Positions 23,853-33,200 of a stretch of 64,000 bases of DNA are shown piece after piece; within the stretch, counting starts at the first letter, position 1, and each line of letters begins with the position of its first letter. A program made the translations under genes and the position numbers. The notes beneath the pieces are model-generated. The model worked only from the letters and a program-made list of their open reading frames with translations. It did not search any database and was not told the origin of the DNA. This stretch comes from CAKZNE01 sp040222435. Its GTDB lineage: Bacteria > Bacteroidota > Bacteroidia > Flavobacteriales > Schleiferiaceae. The stretch covers positions 3,410,001 to 3,474,000 of the forward strand of contig OZ243107.1 of assembly GCA_965212245.1 (NCBI GenBank). The letters run 5' to 3'.

Positions 23853-24512
23853 CTAGAGATACTCTTGTAATACCCGGCCCCAAATATCATAGCCCTTCTT
23901 ATTCATGTGAAGATTATCCTGTATAAATATATCTTTATACACCTCTCCTTCTTCATTTACCATTGCTTTCCATACATCAGCCATTTCAACGCCCTCTTCT
24001 TTAGTCATCTTGGTGAGACGCTTGTTGAGATCAATATATTGCTCCTTAAGCTCCCATCTGGCCACACTAGGTTTGGCACTAATTAAAATAATACGGGTTT
24101 GAGGGAGGTCCTTTTTAACCTTTTTTATGAGTTTACGGGCTTCTTTTACAATAACTGCCGGTTTTTCACCACTGGCAATATCATTGTCTCCCTCGTAAAT
24201 AAACAGAATATCAGGATTGGGCTCCAGAATGAGTTTTGAATAATAATGAAGCAGATCGCTGAACTCAGAACCTCCAAAACCATTATTGATCATATTGTAT
24301 TCCGGAAAGTAAGCTTGAACATCTTTCCACATTTTAACGCTGGAACTGCCGGCTAACACCACTACAGGCTTGGTCGGATCAAGGTTCCGTTCCTGCTCTT
24401 CAATTTCAGCAATATCGTTCTTTAAACGGGCCGGATCCTGAGCTTGTAAATTAAATGCCCATAAAAAGGAAAAGAGCAGGCTGACGGTTATTCGGGATTT
24501 CATGAAATTCAT
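23853..24512 (-). CDS. SGNH/GDSL-type hydrolase
   Basis: A 219-residue exported esterase-like enzyme. A signal peptide runs to about NLQAQ (residue 25; ATG choices at 24512 and 24503). The four SGNH blocks can be seen: VVLAGSSSVKMW (block I Ser, in place of GDSL), NNGFGGSEF (block II Gly), YEGDNDI (block III Asn) and DNLHMNKKGY (block V Asp/His). It resembles the platelet-activating-factor acetylhydrolase-like branch acting on acyl or acetyl esters; the substrate is unknown. Confidence 0.87.
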   Translation of the reverse strand: MNFMKSRITVSLLFSFLWAFNLQAQDPARLKNDIAEIEEQERNLDPTKPVVVLAGSSSVKMWKDVQAYFPEYNMINNGFGGSEFSDLLHYYSKLILEPNPDILFIYEGDNDIASGEKPAVIVKEARKLIKKVKKDLPQTRIILISAKPSVARWELKEQYIDLNKRLTKMTKEEGVEMADVWKAMVNEEGEVYKDIFIQDNLHMNKKGYDIWGRVLQEYL

Positions 24513-24551
24513 TTTCCAAATATATTAAACCATCGCCCGTATTCGCACTTG

Positions 24552-25361
24552 TTAAGGCAGGCTGTTTATGAAACCGGAATAACCACCCGCATGGCTCGGC
24601 TGGGTATCACAGTCTTCTTCAGCCACCTTCTCTTCAATATTTTCCACCCGGTTGGATGGACTCGGGTGTGTACTTAAAAATTCAGGTGTTCCCCCACCCT
24701 GGCCTTCATCTTCCAAACGCTGAAAGAATATTTTGGCACCATCACAGGCAAAACCGGTAGCTGAAAGATACTCTACCGATTTTTCATCTGCTTCGGTTTC
24801 AAATTCACGGCTAAATTGCAAACCGGCCACCGTCCCGGCTATCTGCCCGGCTATCTGTTCCAGCTGGCTGGCATCTTCACCCACCAGCAGGTTCAGCAAA
24901 AACTGCACACCATATTGCTTTTGCAGGTTACGGCTGGTGTGGCGCAAATCGGCATGTGCAATTTCGTGACCCAACACACCTGCCAGTGCATCAGGATTGT
25001 TCAGGTATTTAATTAAACCGGTGTATACGTAAATATATCCTCCCGGAGTAGCAAAGGCATTCAGTACATCATCATCCTGTACAATATGTACATCCCATAC
25101 AAACTCCGTACGGTAAGCCACCTCCCCACTATTTAAAATAGCATTTACCATACTGTCCAAATAGGCGTAGGATTGTGGGTAATTACTTCGTGAAAGTATT
25201 TGGTATTGTGGGTCTGATTCAATTTCCGCAGCCACATCTGCTCCGAGCTCCACATCGTCTTCCGGAGAAAAGAACACCGAAACATTATTGTTTTTGTCAC
25301 AGGCGGCAAGGCTTACCAAAAAGGCGAGGCTACAACTAATACGTAAAAAAGCGGCTTTCAT
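24552..25361 (-). CDS. M48 family metallopeptidase, lipoprotein
   Basis: A 269-residue lipoprotein: the signal sequence ends in LAAC with Cys21 as the lipidation site. The zinc motif HEIAH is at 132-136 (GVLGHEIAHADLRH), with the third ligand in FETEADEKS, as in BepA/Oma1-like M48 peptidases. These act in the periplasm on misfolded outer-membrane proteins or as stress proteases. It lacks the C-terminal TPR repeats of BepA, so it is the short form. It is followed on the same strand by the SGNH hydrolase after 39 bp. Confidence 0.92.
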   Translation of the reverse strand: MKAAFLRISCSLAFLVSLAACDKNNNVSVFFSPEDDVELGADVAAEIESDPQYQILSRSNYPQSYAYLDSMVNAILNSGEVAYRTEFVWDVHIVQDDDVLNAFATPGGYIYVYTGLIKYLNNPDALAGVLGHEIAHADLRHTSRNLQKQYGVQFLLNLLVGEDASQLEQIAGQIAGTVAGLQFSREFETEADEKSVEYLSATGFACDGAKIFFQRLEDEGQGGGTPEFLSTHPSPSNRVENIEEKVAEEDCDTQPSHAGGYSGFINSLP

Positions 25362-25491
25362 CTATTTAAAATTTTTAAGAGAACGAATTTAGCCACTTTT
25401 AAGTTCAGAGCCTACCTTAATTTCCCCACCGGAAAAAGCCTTTTGCAGTAAGTTTGGTATAAAGAAGGACCTTGGTCTTACTCCTGTATAT

Positions 25492-25905
25492 TTAGGGTAC
25501 TGCAATAATTTCCCTTTCAAACTTAGCCCGGCAGGGTTCAATGCAAGCATAGTTGATGATAAGCTCGTTCCCGCTGATTTCAAAATACATGTTTAAGCAA
25601 TTATTTACGGTAATTACAGAGTCAGCCAATGAATAAGTACCTGAACTTGGAGAACCGGAAGCTTCTGACATACTGCATAAGTCTCCGTTAGATGTAATGG
25701 TACTATCTGAATAAAACTGAACCACTTTATTGCTGTTTACAGCTTGAAAAGTCCCGCTGCCGTCCCCCGGATCAGCCAATATCTCTATGAGTTTATATTG
25801 ACCAACCAATGAGGTTTGATCAGGACTTTTAATACTTTCCTTTTTTTCCTTATTACACCCTATGCTAAAGGCAATGAGAATAGCTAGTATAATCGGTTTT
25901 TTCAT
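25492..25905 (-). CDS. Hypothetical lipoprotein
   Basis: A 137-residue protein with a lipoprotein signal (AFSIGC, Cys17), a short charged linker and a beta-rich domain: LVGQYKLIEILAD, VVQFYSDSTITSNG, GTYSLADSVITVNN and a cysteine-containing end. The order of strands is like small lipocalin-type domains common in Bacteroidota (strand, temperature of Cys pairs probably disulfide-linked), but there is no functional motif. It is separated from the M48 gene by 130 bp. Confidence 0.7.
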   Translation of the reverse strand: MKKPIILAILIAFSIGCNKEKKESIKSPDQTSLVGQYKLIEILADPGDGSGTFQAVNSNKVVQFYSDSTITSNGDLCSMSEASGSPSSGTYSLADSVITVNNCLNMYFEISGNELIINYACIEPCRAKFEREIIAVP

Positions 25906-26041
25906 TGTAATTTGTTTTAATACAGATGCCAGCGGGGTAGATAAAGTTGCGTGAGCAAGCTGGCAGGGCTATGGCATTTATTGTTTTATGGAGAAGCCAA
26001 ATAAACGTAATCTTGTACCTTCAACATTAAAGCCCCAAAGC

Positions 26042-26434
26042 ATGAAAGTCACCGGAACCTTTGAAGTTAAAATGGAACCCATGAACTATTCCCAACCTTC
26101 TGAAAATAATATGCAGGTGGGACGCATGGCCTTGAATAAAACTTTTTACGGAGACCTTTCTGCCCAAAGCAAAGGTGAAATGTTAAGTGTAATTACACCG
26201 GTTAAAGGTTCTGCCGGATACGTTGCCCTGGAGCAGGTAAGCGGTACGCTAAATGAAAAAAAGGGCAGTTTTATGTTACAACACTTCGGCATTATGCACA
26301 GTGGTGAGCAACGTTTAATATTGGAGGTTGTACCTGATTCAGGTACAAACGAGCTTTCTGGCTTAACCGGCTCTATGAATATTTTAGTTAAAGATGGCCA
26401 GCATCACTATGTGTTTAATTTTGAGCTATTATGA
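26042..26434 (+). CDS. DUF3224 domain-containing protein
   Basis: From the ATG at 26042 it is a 130-residue beta-barrel-like protein starting MKVTGTFEVKMEPM, the usual start of DUF3224 proteins; conserved segments include SVITPVKGSAGYVALEQVSG and GSFMLQHFG. An in-frame ATG at 25988 adds 18 residues (MEKPNKRNLVPSTLKPQS) that look unrelated to the family. The function is unknown. Its stop overlaps the start of the VOC-family gene by 4 bp (ATGA), so the two are translationally coupled. Confidence 0.82.
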   Translation: MKVTGTFEVKMEPMNYSQPSENNMQVGRMALNKTFYGDLSAQSKGEMLSVITPVKGSAGYVALEQVSGTLNEKKGSFMLQHFGIMHSGEQRLILEVVPDSGTNELSGLTGSMNILVKDGQHHYVFNFELL

Positions 26435-26802
26435 TAAAGTGCCAACCCATTATTGCCGTAGCAAACATGGAAAGCAGTTCCAATTGGTACCAACAATTAT
26501 TAGGTTGTAAGGGTGCGCACGGAGGTAAGGAATTTGAAATGCTAATGGATAATTCCGGGAATTTTTTTCTCTTTCTTCATGCCTGGAACACCCATGAGCA
26601 TCCCACCATGAGCAATCCGGCAATACAGGCCGGCAACGGGCTTATTATTTATCTCACCGTACAAGATCTGAATGGGGTTTGGCAAAATGCGCTTAAACTG
26701 AATGCCCAGGTGGAAAAAGAGCCTCATATAAGCCCTAATTCACACCGAAAAGAGTTTTCAGTACGTGATCCGGACGGTTATTACCTGATAATCAGTACAT
26801 AA
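26431..26802 (+). CDS. VOC family protein (glyoxalase/bleomycin-resistance-like)
   Basis: A 123-residue protein with the two beta-alpha-beta-beta-beta units of the vicinal oxygen chelate fold: IIAVANMESSSNWYQQLLG at the start, LIIYLTVQDLNGVW in the middle and FSVRDPDGYYLIIS at the end. Members bind a metal and act as lyases, dioxygenases or drug-binding proteins; the substrate cannot be read from the sequence. Coupled to the DUF3224 gene; its stop codon abuts that of the convergent GyrI-like gene with no gap. Confidence 0.87.
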   Translation: MIKCQPIIAVANMESSSNWYQQLLGCKGAHGGKEFEMLMDNSGNFFLFLHAWNTHEHPTMSNPAIQAGNGLIIYLTVQDLNGVWQNALKLNAQVEKEPHISPNSHRKEFSVRDPDGYYLIIST

Positions 26803-27288
26803 TTATTTTCCCCGTATCGGTATCCATATTTCTTCTTCAGAATCAGGATGATCATTTTTATATTTTGCTCCCATCAAGGCAAAGTGAGGCCGGTTATCCA
26901 AGCTGTATTCGGAATTTGGGATCCACTCACTATAAATATATCGGTACATTTCAGCAGCTTCACCGGACTTGCCTTTGTAGTTAAAAACCGCATATTTACC
27001 GGAGGGTAAGGCTAAAAAGGTAAAGCCCTTTGGTAAGACTGCTCCGCTTTCCACGGCTACCGCTGCCCACTTTTCAAACTCACGTGCAGGTTCAAAATTC
27101 CTGAAAAAATCAGGATTATCATACACCTCAACAGAGTAAAGTTCTTTACCTGCCGTGTCTGTTATTTTATGGCATTCAGGCATAAAGCGTTTCCATAATG
27201 AACCGGTGGTATTATGGCTGTAAGACATATACGTTTTAAGACCGGCCAATTGAGTTTTAGGTAAAATTCTGATCCCGGGCTCCTCCAT
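26803..27288 (-). CDS. GyrI-like small-molecule-binding domain protein
   Basis: A stand-alone 161-residue GyrI/AraC-effector-binding domain without a DNA-binding part. It begins MEEPGIRILPKTQLAGLKTY, has the repeated beta-alpha-beta-beta pattern of the fold, and ends with the typical Y(S)EWIPNSEYSLDNRPHFAL segment. Such proteins bind or inactivate amphipathic small molecules. The ATG at 27288 is preferred to the TTG at 27336, which would overlap the divergent gene. It is divergent from the AlkD-like gene with a 65-bp shared promoter region. Confidence 0.83.
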   Translation of the reverse strand: MEEPGIRILPKTQLAGLKTYMSYSHNTTGSLWKRFMPECHKITDTAGKELYSVEVYDNPDFFRNFEPAREFEKWAAVAVESGAVLPKGFTFLALPSGKYAVFNYKGKSGEAAEMYRYIYSEWIPNSEYSLDNRPHFALMGAKYKNDHPDSEEEIWIPIRGK

Positions 27289-27353
27289 TTTTTGTAAGCT
27301 TGATGGATGCAAAACTAACCGCTTTGCAAAGGCCAAAGCAATTTTATAAAAGC

Positions 27354-28106
27354 ATGAGCAAAAAAAAAGACTATAGTATTACACCCAAGTTCGGACCTCC
27401 CCTGGCCGAGATACTTTCCAGAAAAATTGAAGCGGTATATCCACATTTTAAAAGCCAGGACTACATACGGTCTATAGCTGAAAAATGTGAAGGACTATCC
27501 TATACACAAAGGGTAGAACTTCATGCCCGGGTGTTAAAGGAAGTATTACCCGGGTATTTTAAGGAGGATCTGAAAGTTCTTATGCAAATCCTGGGAGATG
27601 AAAATCCAAAAGAAACCGGTATGTTCACCAATTACTATTGGTTGCTGCCGATAGGGAAGTATGTAGAGCTTTACGGACTGGAGCATTATAAGGCTTCAAT
27701 AGAGGCTATTGGAGAAATCACCAAACGGAATACCGGAGAGTATGCCATACGTCCTTTTATCCGCAAATACCCGGATAAAATCTTAGTACAGATGAAGGCC
27801 TGGGCTAAATCCCCTAACTTTCATTTACGCAGGCTGGCCAGTGAGGGTCTCCGTCCTAAGCTTCCCTGGGCTCCTAAACTGGATACTTTTATAAAAAGCC
27901 CGGAACCTGTTTTTGAAATATTGGAATTACTGAAAGAAGATCCCATAAAATTTGTACAAAAATCGGTGGCTAACCATATTACTGATTATCTGAAGGTAAA
28001 CACAGACCCTACCCTTAAGCTTCTTTCCCGATGGAAAAAGACGGACAATGTCCATACCTTATGGATTGTAAAATATGCTACCCGGAAATTTGATTACCGG
28101 TTTTAA
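27354..28106 (+). CDS. AlkD-like DNA alkylation repair protein
   Basis: A 250-residue all-helical protein of HEAT-like repeats (e.g. LRRLASEGLRPKLPWAPKLD and VQKSVANHITDYLK), characteristic of the AlkC/AlkD family of DNA glycosylases that excise alkylated bases. The late segment DNVHTLWIVKYATRKF is typical of the family end. The ATG at 27354 (MSKKKDYSITPKFGPP) is used; an upstream ATG at 27303 would add 17 residues and overlap promoter sequence of the divergent gene. Confidence 0.82.
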   Translation: MSKKKDYSITPKFGPPLAEILSRKIEAVYPHFKSQDYIRSIAEKCEGLSYTQRVELHARVLKEVLPGYFKEDLKVLMQILGDENPKETGMFTNYYWLLPIGKYVELYGLEHYKASIEAIGEITKRNTGEYAIRPFIRKYPDKILVQMKAWAKSPNFHLRRLASEGLRPKLPWAPKLDTFIKSPEPVFEILELLKEDPIKFVQKSVANHITDYLKVNTDPTLKLLSRWKKTDNVHTLWIVKYATRKFDYRF

Positions 28107-28234
28107 CCGAGGGCAGTCGTTTAAATATTAAAGAGTTACCGGGTTCAAATTCAGTAGTATACTAAATTGCTGCACTTAATCGGGGTTTTGTGTTAGTTAA
28201 TCAATTACCCAATGTCAGAATAACCTGATCTGAT

Positions 28235-28242
28235 TACATTTG
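28235..28242 (+). promoter_or_regulatory. -7 promoter box TACATTTG (LruC gene)
   Basis: Exact TAnnTTTG match 22 bp upstream of the ATG at 28265. The same octamer occurs at 30112-30119 before the large T9SS gene. Confidence 0.55.
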
Positions 28243-28264
28243 GCCTACCTATTTTCCAACTAAT

Positions 28265-29929
28265 ATGAAACCATCCCTTTTATTTCTTTCGCTTTTTATC
28301 TTCAGCCTGGCATGCACCAAGCCCGACACCCAGGAAATAAGCTCTGCTGATTCTAAAACCGACTTTAACCAACTCACTGTTTCTCAAAACTTCAACTGGA
28401 GTAGCAGTATAAAAGGACAGGTTCAGGTGAAAATTGACAATTCTTTTTCTCACAATGGCGAAGAATTATGGATTGTTAATGAAGCCGGGGAAAAATTAAG
28501 GTCTGCTGTAATTACTGACAATCAGGTAAATTTTAACATTTTACTTCCTGAAGCCGGAGAAAACTATTTTTTCTACCACCCAAACAGTGGTAGCCAACAA
28601 ACCATAAAAAGTACCGGCAACTTAAATTTTAAACCTTCCCGTACTGATCTCACAGAGGACAAAAAGAAAACAGCTGCCAATCTTTTGGTTAATGGTACTT
28701 TCAGTAGCTCAACTCTTTTCAGTACCTCACCCCTAAGTCATTTAGGTGGAGCCGCGGCTCTTGCCTATACAGGTGGCTGGTGGACTGATGCCAGTGATTT
28801 CCCCGATATTTATCATGTAAACAACAGCTATTTCAAGATTGATCACCCTGGGAGTGCCATCTTAAGTCAAACCGTGGCAGCCAACCCTAATACGGCTTAC
28901 AGATTGAGAGTATATTCCAATGGTTTGAATGGAGTTCCGTTAAGTCATACTATTTTAAACAGTTCCGGCCAGGCCGTAGGCGGAGGTCATGATACGTATG
29001 ATTGGTTTGCTCCGCATGGTGGAGGTGGCCCCGTTCAGGTTACATTTACCACACCGGCTACGGCAGCCTATATACAGTTAAGCCCTTGGCTGAGCGGTAG
29101 TTCTTACGCTACTTTTGTTGAACTGGTAGAACTTTCTGTTGATAACGATAATGATGGCGTGTCCAATTCTTCCGATGATTATCCCAATGATGGTCAGAGA
29201 GCATATCGCAGCAACTTTCCTACTTCCGGTTATCAAACCCTGGTGTTTGAAGATTTATGGCCTTATAAAGGAGATTTTGATTTTAATGATGTAGTGGTTT
29301 CCACTCAGGTAGCTACTGCAAGTAATGCGGCCAATAAAAAAGTAGATATGACTTTTACCGTAAGCGTTGATGCGATAGGCTCAGGTTTTCATCATGGTAT
29401 TGGCGTATTGCTTAATGATCGGACCTTATCCGATTTTCCGTTTGACATCATTGAATCCGTTAGCGGAGATGCCGTTCAGGATCCTGACAACACCAATGGG
29501 GTTATTATCAGTCCGGATATTAATGAGGATCAGGCGCTGAGTGCTTCGCTTAATTACACCTTTACCATTACGTTTACTGCTAATTACGCTGATAATTACA
29601 GTAGTGAAGAAGTAATTCCGGATGTGTATACCTTCAGAGTACTGGATCGCACGCATGAGATCCATCAATTTGGATTTTATGGGAGTTCGGTATCCAATAC
29701 TTCAGACTTGTTTAATACAGGTGATGATGCCGGAAATAACGGTCCGTTTAAAACCCAGCAAGGTTTTCCGTGGGTTTTGGAAATCATTACTGCTGACAAA
29801 TCCTTCAAGCGTCCTAAAGAAAAAATAAATATCCTTGAGGCTTACCCTGGTTTCCAAACCTGGGCAGAATCTGACGGTTCTTTAGGTACCGACTGGTTAA
29901 ATAACCCTGTTCTAAACAACGTATATTAG
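28265..29929 (+). CDS. LruC domain-containing lipoprotein
   Basis: A 554-residue surface or periplasmic lipoprotein: signal sequence with lipobox SLAC (Cys17). Residues about 150-295 are a jelly-roll-like domain. Next is a calcium-binding-type stretch DNDNDGVSNSSDDYPNDG (thrombospondin type 3-like), directly followed by the LruC signature FEDLWPYKGDFDFNDVVV (about 330-347) and its beta-rich domain to near the C-terminus. LruC proteins are Bacteroidota/Leptospira surface proteins of uncertain function. No T9SS tail. It precedes the giant adhesin-like gene and has the same promoter octamer. Confidence 0.88.
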   Translation: MKPSLLFLSLFIFSLACTKPDTQEISSADSKTDFNQLTVSQNFNWSSSIKGQVQVKIDNSFSHNGEELWIVNEAGEKLRSAVITDNQVNFNILLPEAGENYFFYHPNSGSQQTIKSTGNLNFKPSRTDLTEDKKKTAANLLVNGTFSSSTLFSTSPLSHLGGAAALAYTGGWWTDASDFPDIYHVNNSYFKIDHPGSAILSQTVAANPNTAYRLRVYSNGLNGVPLSHTILNSSGQAVGGGHDTYDWFAPHGGGGPVQVTFTTPATAAYIQLSPWLSGSSYATFVELVELSVDNDNDGVSNSSDDYPNDGQRAYRSNFPTSGYQTLVFEDLWPYKGDFDFNDVVVSTQVATASNAANKKVDMTFTVSVDAIGSGFHHGIGVLLNDRTLSDFPFDIIESVSGDAVQDPDNTNGVIISPDINEDQALSASLNYTFTITFTANYADNYSSEEVIPDVYTFRVLDRTHEIHQFGFYGSSVSNTSDLFNTGDDAGNNGPFKTQQGFPWVLEIITADKSFKRPKEKINILEAYPGFQTWAESDGSLGTDWLNNPVLNNVY

Positions 29930-30229
29930 GGTTTTAAGCCCCATACAAAGCGTTAATTATGCCTCGTAATTAACCGTTTATCGATTACATAACGTATGCG
30001 CTCCATCCAGAACCTAAATGGTAAAAGGGCTTTGAATCACCTTGTCTAAAATTGCTATGCAGGTGTAATAAATTTCTTGTAACCAGTGTGTTATCGGATT
30101 CTTAAATGATCTACATTTGTCTTGCTTTTCGAGACATTACCCGTCACCCAATTCCCTAAAAAGAAGTAAGTGAAGGATTGAGCAGGAAGGCAGTGTTTTT
30201 AAATACTGTTTTACTTAATTCTTCAACAA
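29930..30229 (+). promoter_or_regulatory. Intergenic region with promoter and long 5' leader of the large T9SS gene
   Basis: No ORF is seen. A TACATTTG box at 30112-30119 predicts transcription starting near 30124 and a leader of roughly 100 nt, ending in a weak hairpin (CAGT...ACTG, about 30191-30208) before the ATG at 30230. Confidence 0.5.
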
Positions 30230-33200
30230 ATGAAAAATGCATTACGCTATGTATTTAGCTGCTGCATGGTACTATGTGCCCTATTATCAGGTGCCCAGTC
30301 CTATGTTATCAGCAATTCTGTCCTTAACACGGGCAACCCCGGAGGAGTAAAAACTTCTACGGATCCTACCACCACCGGAGGAACCAAAATTCTTCTGCAC
30401 AATGACGGGGGCAGTGCCAGTACCAACTATTGGTCGGCCAAAGCTACCCTGCCCTTTGCCTTTAATTTTTACGGAGCACCTGTAACCAAGTTCATTGTAT
30501 CAAAGAATGGTCTTCTTTCTTTTGACACTGTCCAGGCCGGTACTGCTGTAAATAGTGCTCTTAACGTAAACGGGGCATTGCCTAATCCTTTATTACCTCC
30601 TAATACCATCGCGTATTTTTGGGAAGATTTCGGACCAGCACTTAACTCCGGAGATGATGTCTATCAATTCACCTTTGGCACTGCACCCAATCGCCAGTGC
30701 TGGGTATTGAACTACTCTTACAAAGTAGGTTCACAATCCAGTTTTGCCTATTGGGCGGTAGTATTTGAGGAAGGCACGAACCGCATTTACGTGGTAGATA
30801 TGAACTACGCCTCTACCCCATCTTCGTATAGCGGAACAGTGGGTATACAGGTAAACGCCCTTACCTCTTACCAGGTAACTACACCTTTAAATGGCACCAT
30901 GGGTTCACCAGACATTATTATGGGTCCGGGTAGTACCGGAGCTGCTGATAATGAGTATTATCAGTTTGATTATTTTGGAGCCGGAGCCTGCACACCTCCT
31001 TTTGCATTTCTATCTACCGCTGTAACAGCTACCAGCGCCAGTATTTCCTGGATGCCCGGCAGTGGATCAACAGTAGATATTGACTATGGAGCTGCCGGCC
31101 ACGCTGCCGGAAGCGGTACCCTTATAAACTCGGTACCCGGCACTACCCGTACTATCAACAGTTTAAGTCCGGCTACAACATATGACATCTACATCCGTTC
31201 AAGGTGTAGTGCCAGTAACACCTCCTCATGGATAGGTCCGGTTACGGTTACTACCCTGTGCAATGCTATTATACCGGTAGTACTTCCCTTTAATGATGGA
31301 TTTGAGAACTATACCGGATCTTACATGGCTGCCGCCCAATTCTGTCAGAGCGATCGCAACTGGTCTTATACCAATACCGATCCTACCGGCCGCTTGAGGT
31401 TCAATGCCGGAGCCACTTATGCCAAAACCGGCACCGATGCGGCTACTTTAGATAAAACACCCGCTGGTTCGGTACAAACCAACAGCCTGGTGCTAACTCT
31501 TGATCTCTCAAATTACACCACTAAACCGCTTATAGCACTTAGTTTTAACTATATGCACCACGGGGAAGAATCACATGCAGGAGACCGTGTATTTGCCCGT
31601 GGAAACAACACCATGCCCTGGGTAGAGATTTATAATCTCTATGCCAACCAAGGTGCAGCCGGACAGTACAACTTTGTTCAAAACCTGAACCTGGTTGATT
31701 TATTAGGTATAGCAGCTCAAACTGTTTCCAGCAGCACCCAGATCAAATTCAGTCAGGAAGATGATAATCCCTCCACTTCCTTAACTATTTCCGATGGTTA
31801 TACCTTTGATGATATTTCCATTATTTCCAGCGATTGTGGTTCAGTGAGCAACTTTGCCGTAACCAGCTTAAGCGGATCTTCCATTCAGTTTAGCTGGTTA
31901 GGTGCAGCCACCGGTAAATTCAATATTGAATGGGGACCGGTAGGATTTTTACAAGGCACAGGAACTAATTTTTCGGTGAATGGAACTACTACTGCTAACC
32001 TTACTGGTTTGAGCGGTCATAGTTCCTACTGGGTATACCTTCGCCAGGATTGTGGCGCCTCCGGCAATGGCTTTGGTCCCTGGAGTGGCCCGCACCTGGT
32101 TACAACCGCTTATATTCCACCTTACTTTCAGGATTTCAGTGGTGGTTACCCCGGTGTTTCAGAGTTTACGGAAGCCAAGGGCATAGCTAAAAACCCTACT
32201 GTGTTTAGCAGTACCACTACTTCTAACTGGATATCTGACGGTTACTCAAACGTGGGTACCACTGGAGCTGCCCGCCTTAATATTTTTGGTACAACCGCTC
32301 AGGAATGGATGCTTACACCTTCTATTGACCTGGGTACCGGAACCGTTTATCAACTGGAGTTTGACGCCAGTTTAACTCAGTATAACAACACTAATGCGAG
32401 CAACCTGGGGGTAGATGATTCGGTATTCGTAATCATTTCTACGGATAACGGACTTACCTGGTCGCAAGCCAATACATTGCTATCCCTTAATCAATCTACG
32501 CCTGTCTCCAACGGTAACGGTTCGCATTATGTAGTGAGCCTGGCTCCTTACAGCGGTACGGTACGATTTGGTTTCTACGGAGAGTCTACCGTATCCAATG
32601 TGGACAATGACTTTTTTGTTGACAATATCCATGTACGCATACCGCCACTTTGCCAACAGCCAACCTCCATATCCATAAACAATATTGGTACGGATAGCGC
32701 ACAGGTAAACTGGGTGGCAGACACCACTATTCTTTCCGTAATAATTGAATATGGGCTAAACGGTTTTACGCCTGGTACCGGAATGCCGGACACCGTACTT
32801 AATACGGGAAGCGCTATAATTCATAGCCTTATACCCAGCAGCAATTATCAGGTATATCTGAGTAGTTTGTGCCTTAGCTCTGCCAGTGCCACCAGTTCTG
32901 CAGTAGCTTTTCAAACCTTGTGCGATACCCTGCCCCTCCCCTGGAGTGAAAGCTTTGAAAGTGTAAGCCCTGGTAACCTTCCTAATTGCTGGCTACGTGC
33001 TTCCTCTACTTACTGGACTACCAATAATACGGGTGTAAGTACTTATAATCGCAAACCACGCACAGGAAATAATTATATGACCGTTCGTTACGGGGTAGAT
33101 GAATGGGCGTACACCCCTAAATTTCATCTGCAAGCCGGCCAGTCTTATGAGTTTTCTTTCTGGTATCTTAGTGATAACCTCAACGGCTGGGATAGTTTGG

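Noticed and set aside
28120..28170. GGGTTCAAATTC resembling a tRNA T-loop
   Set aside because: No matching acceptor, D or anticodon stems around it.
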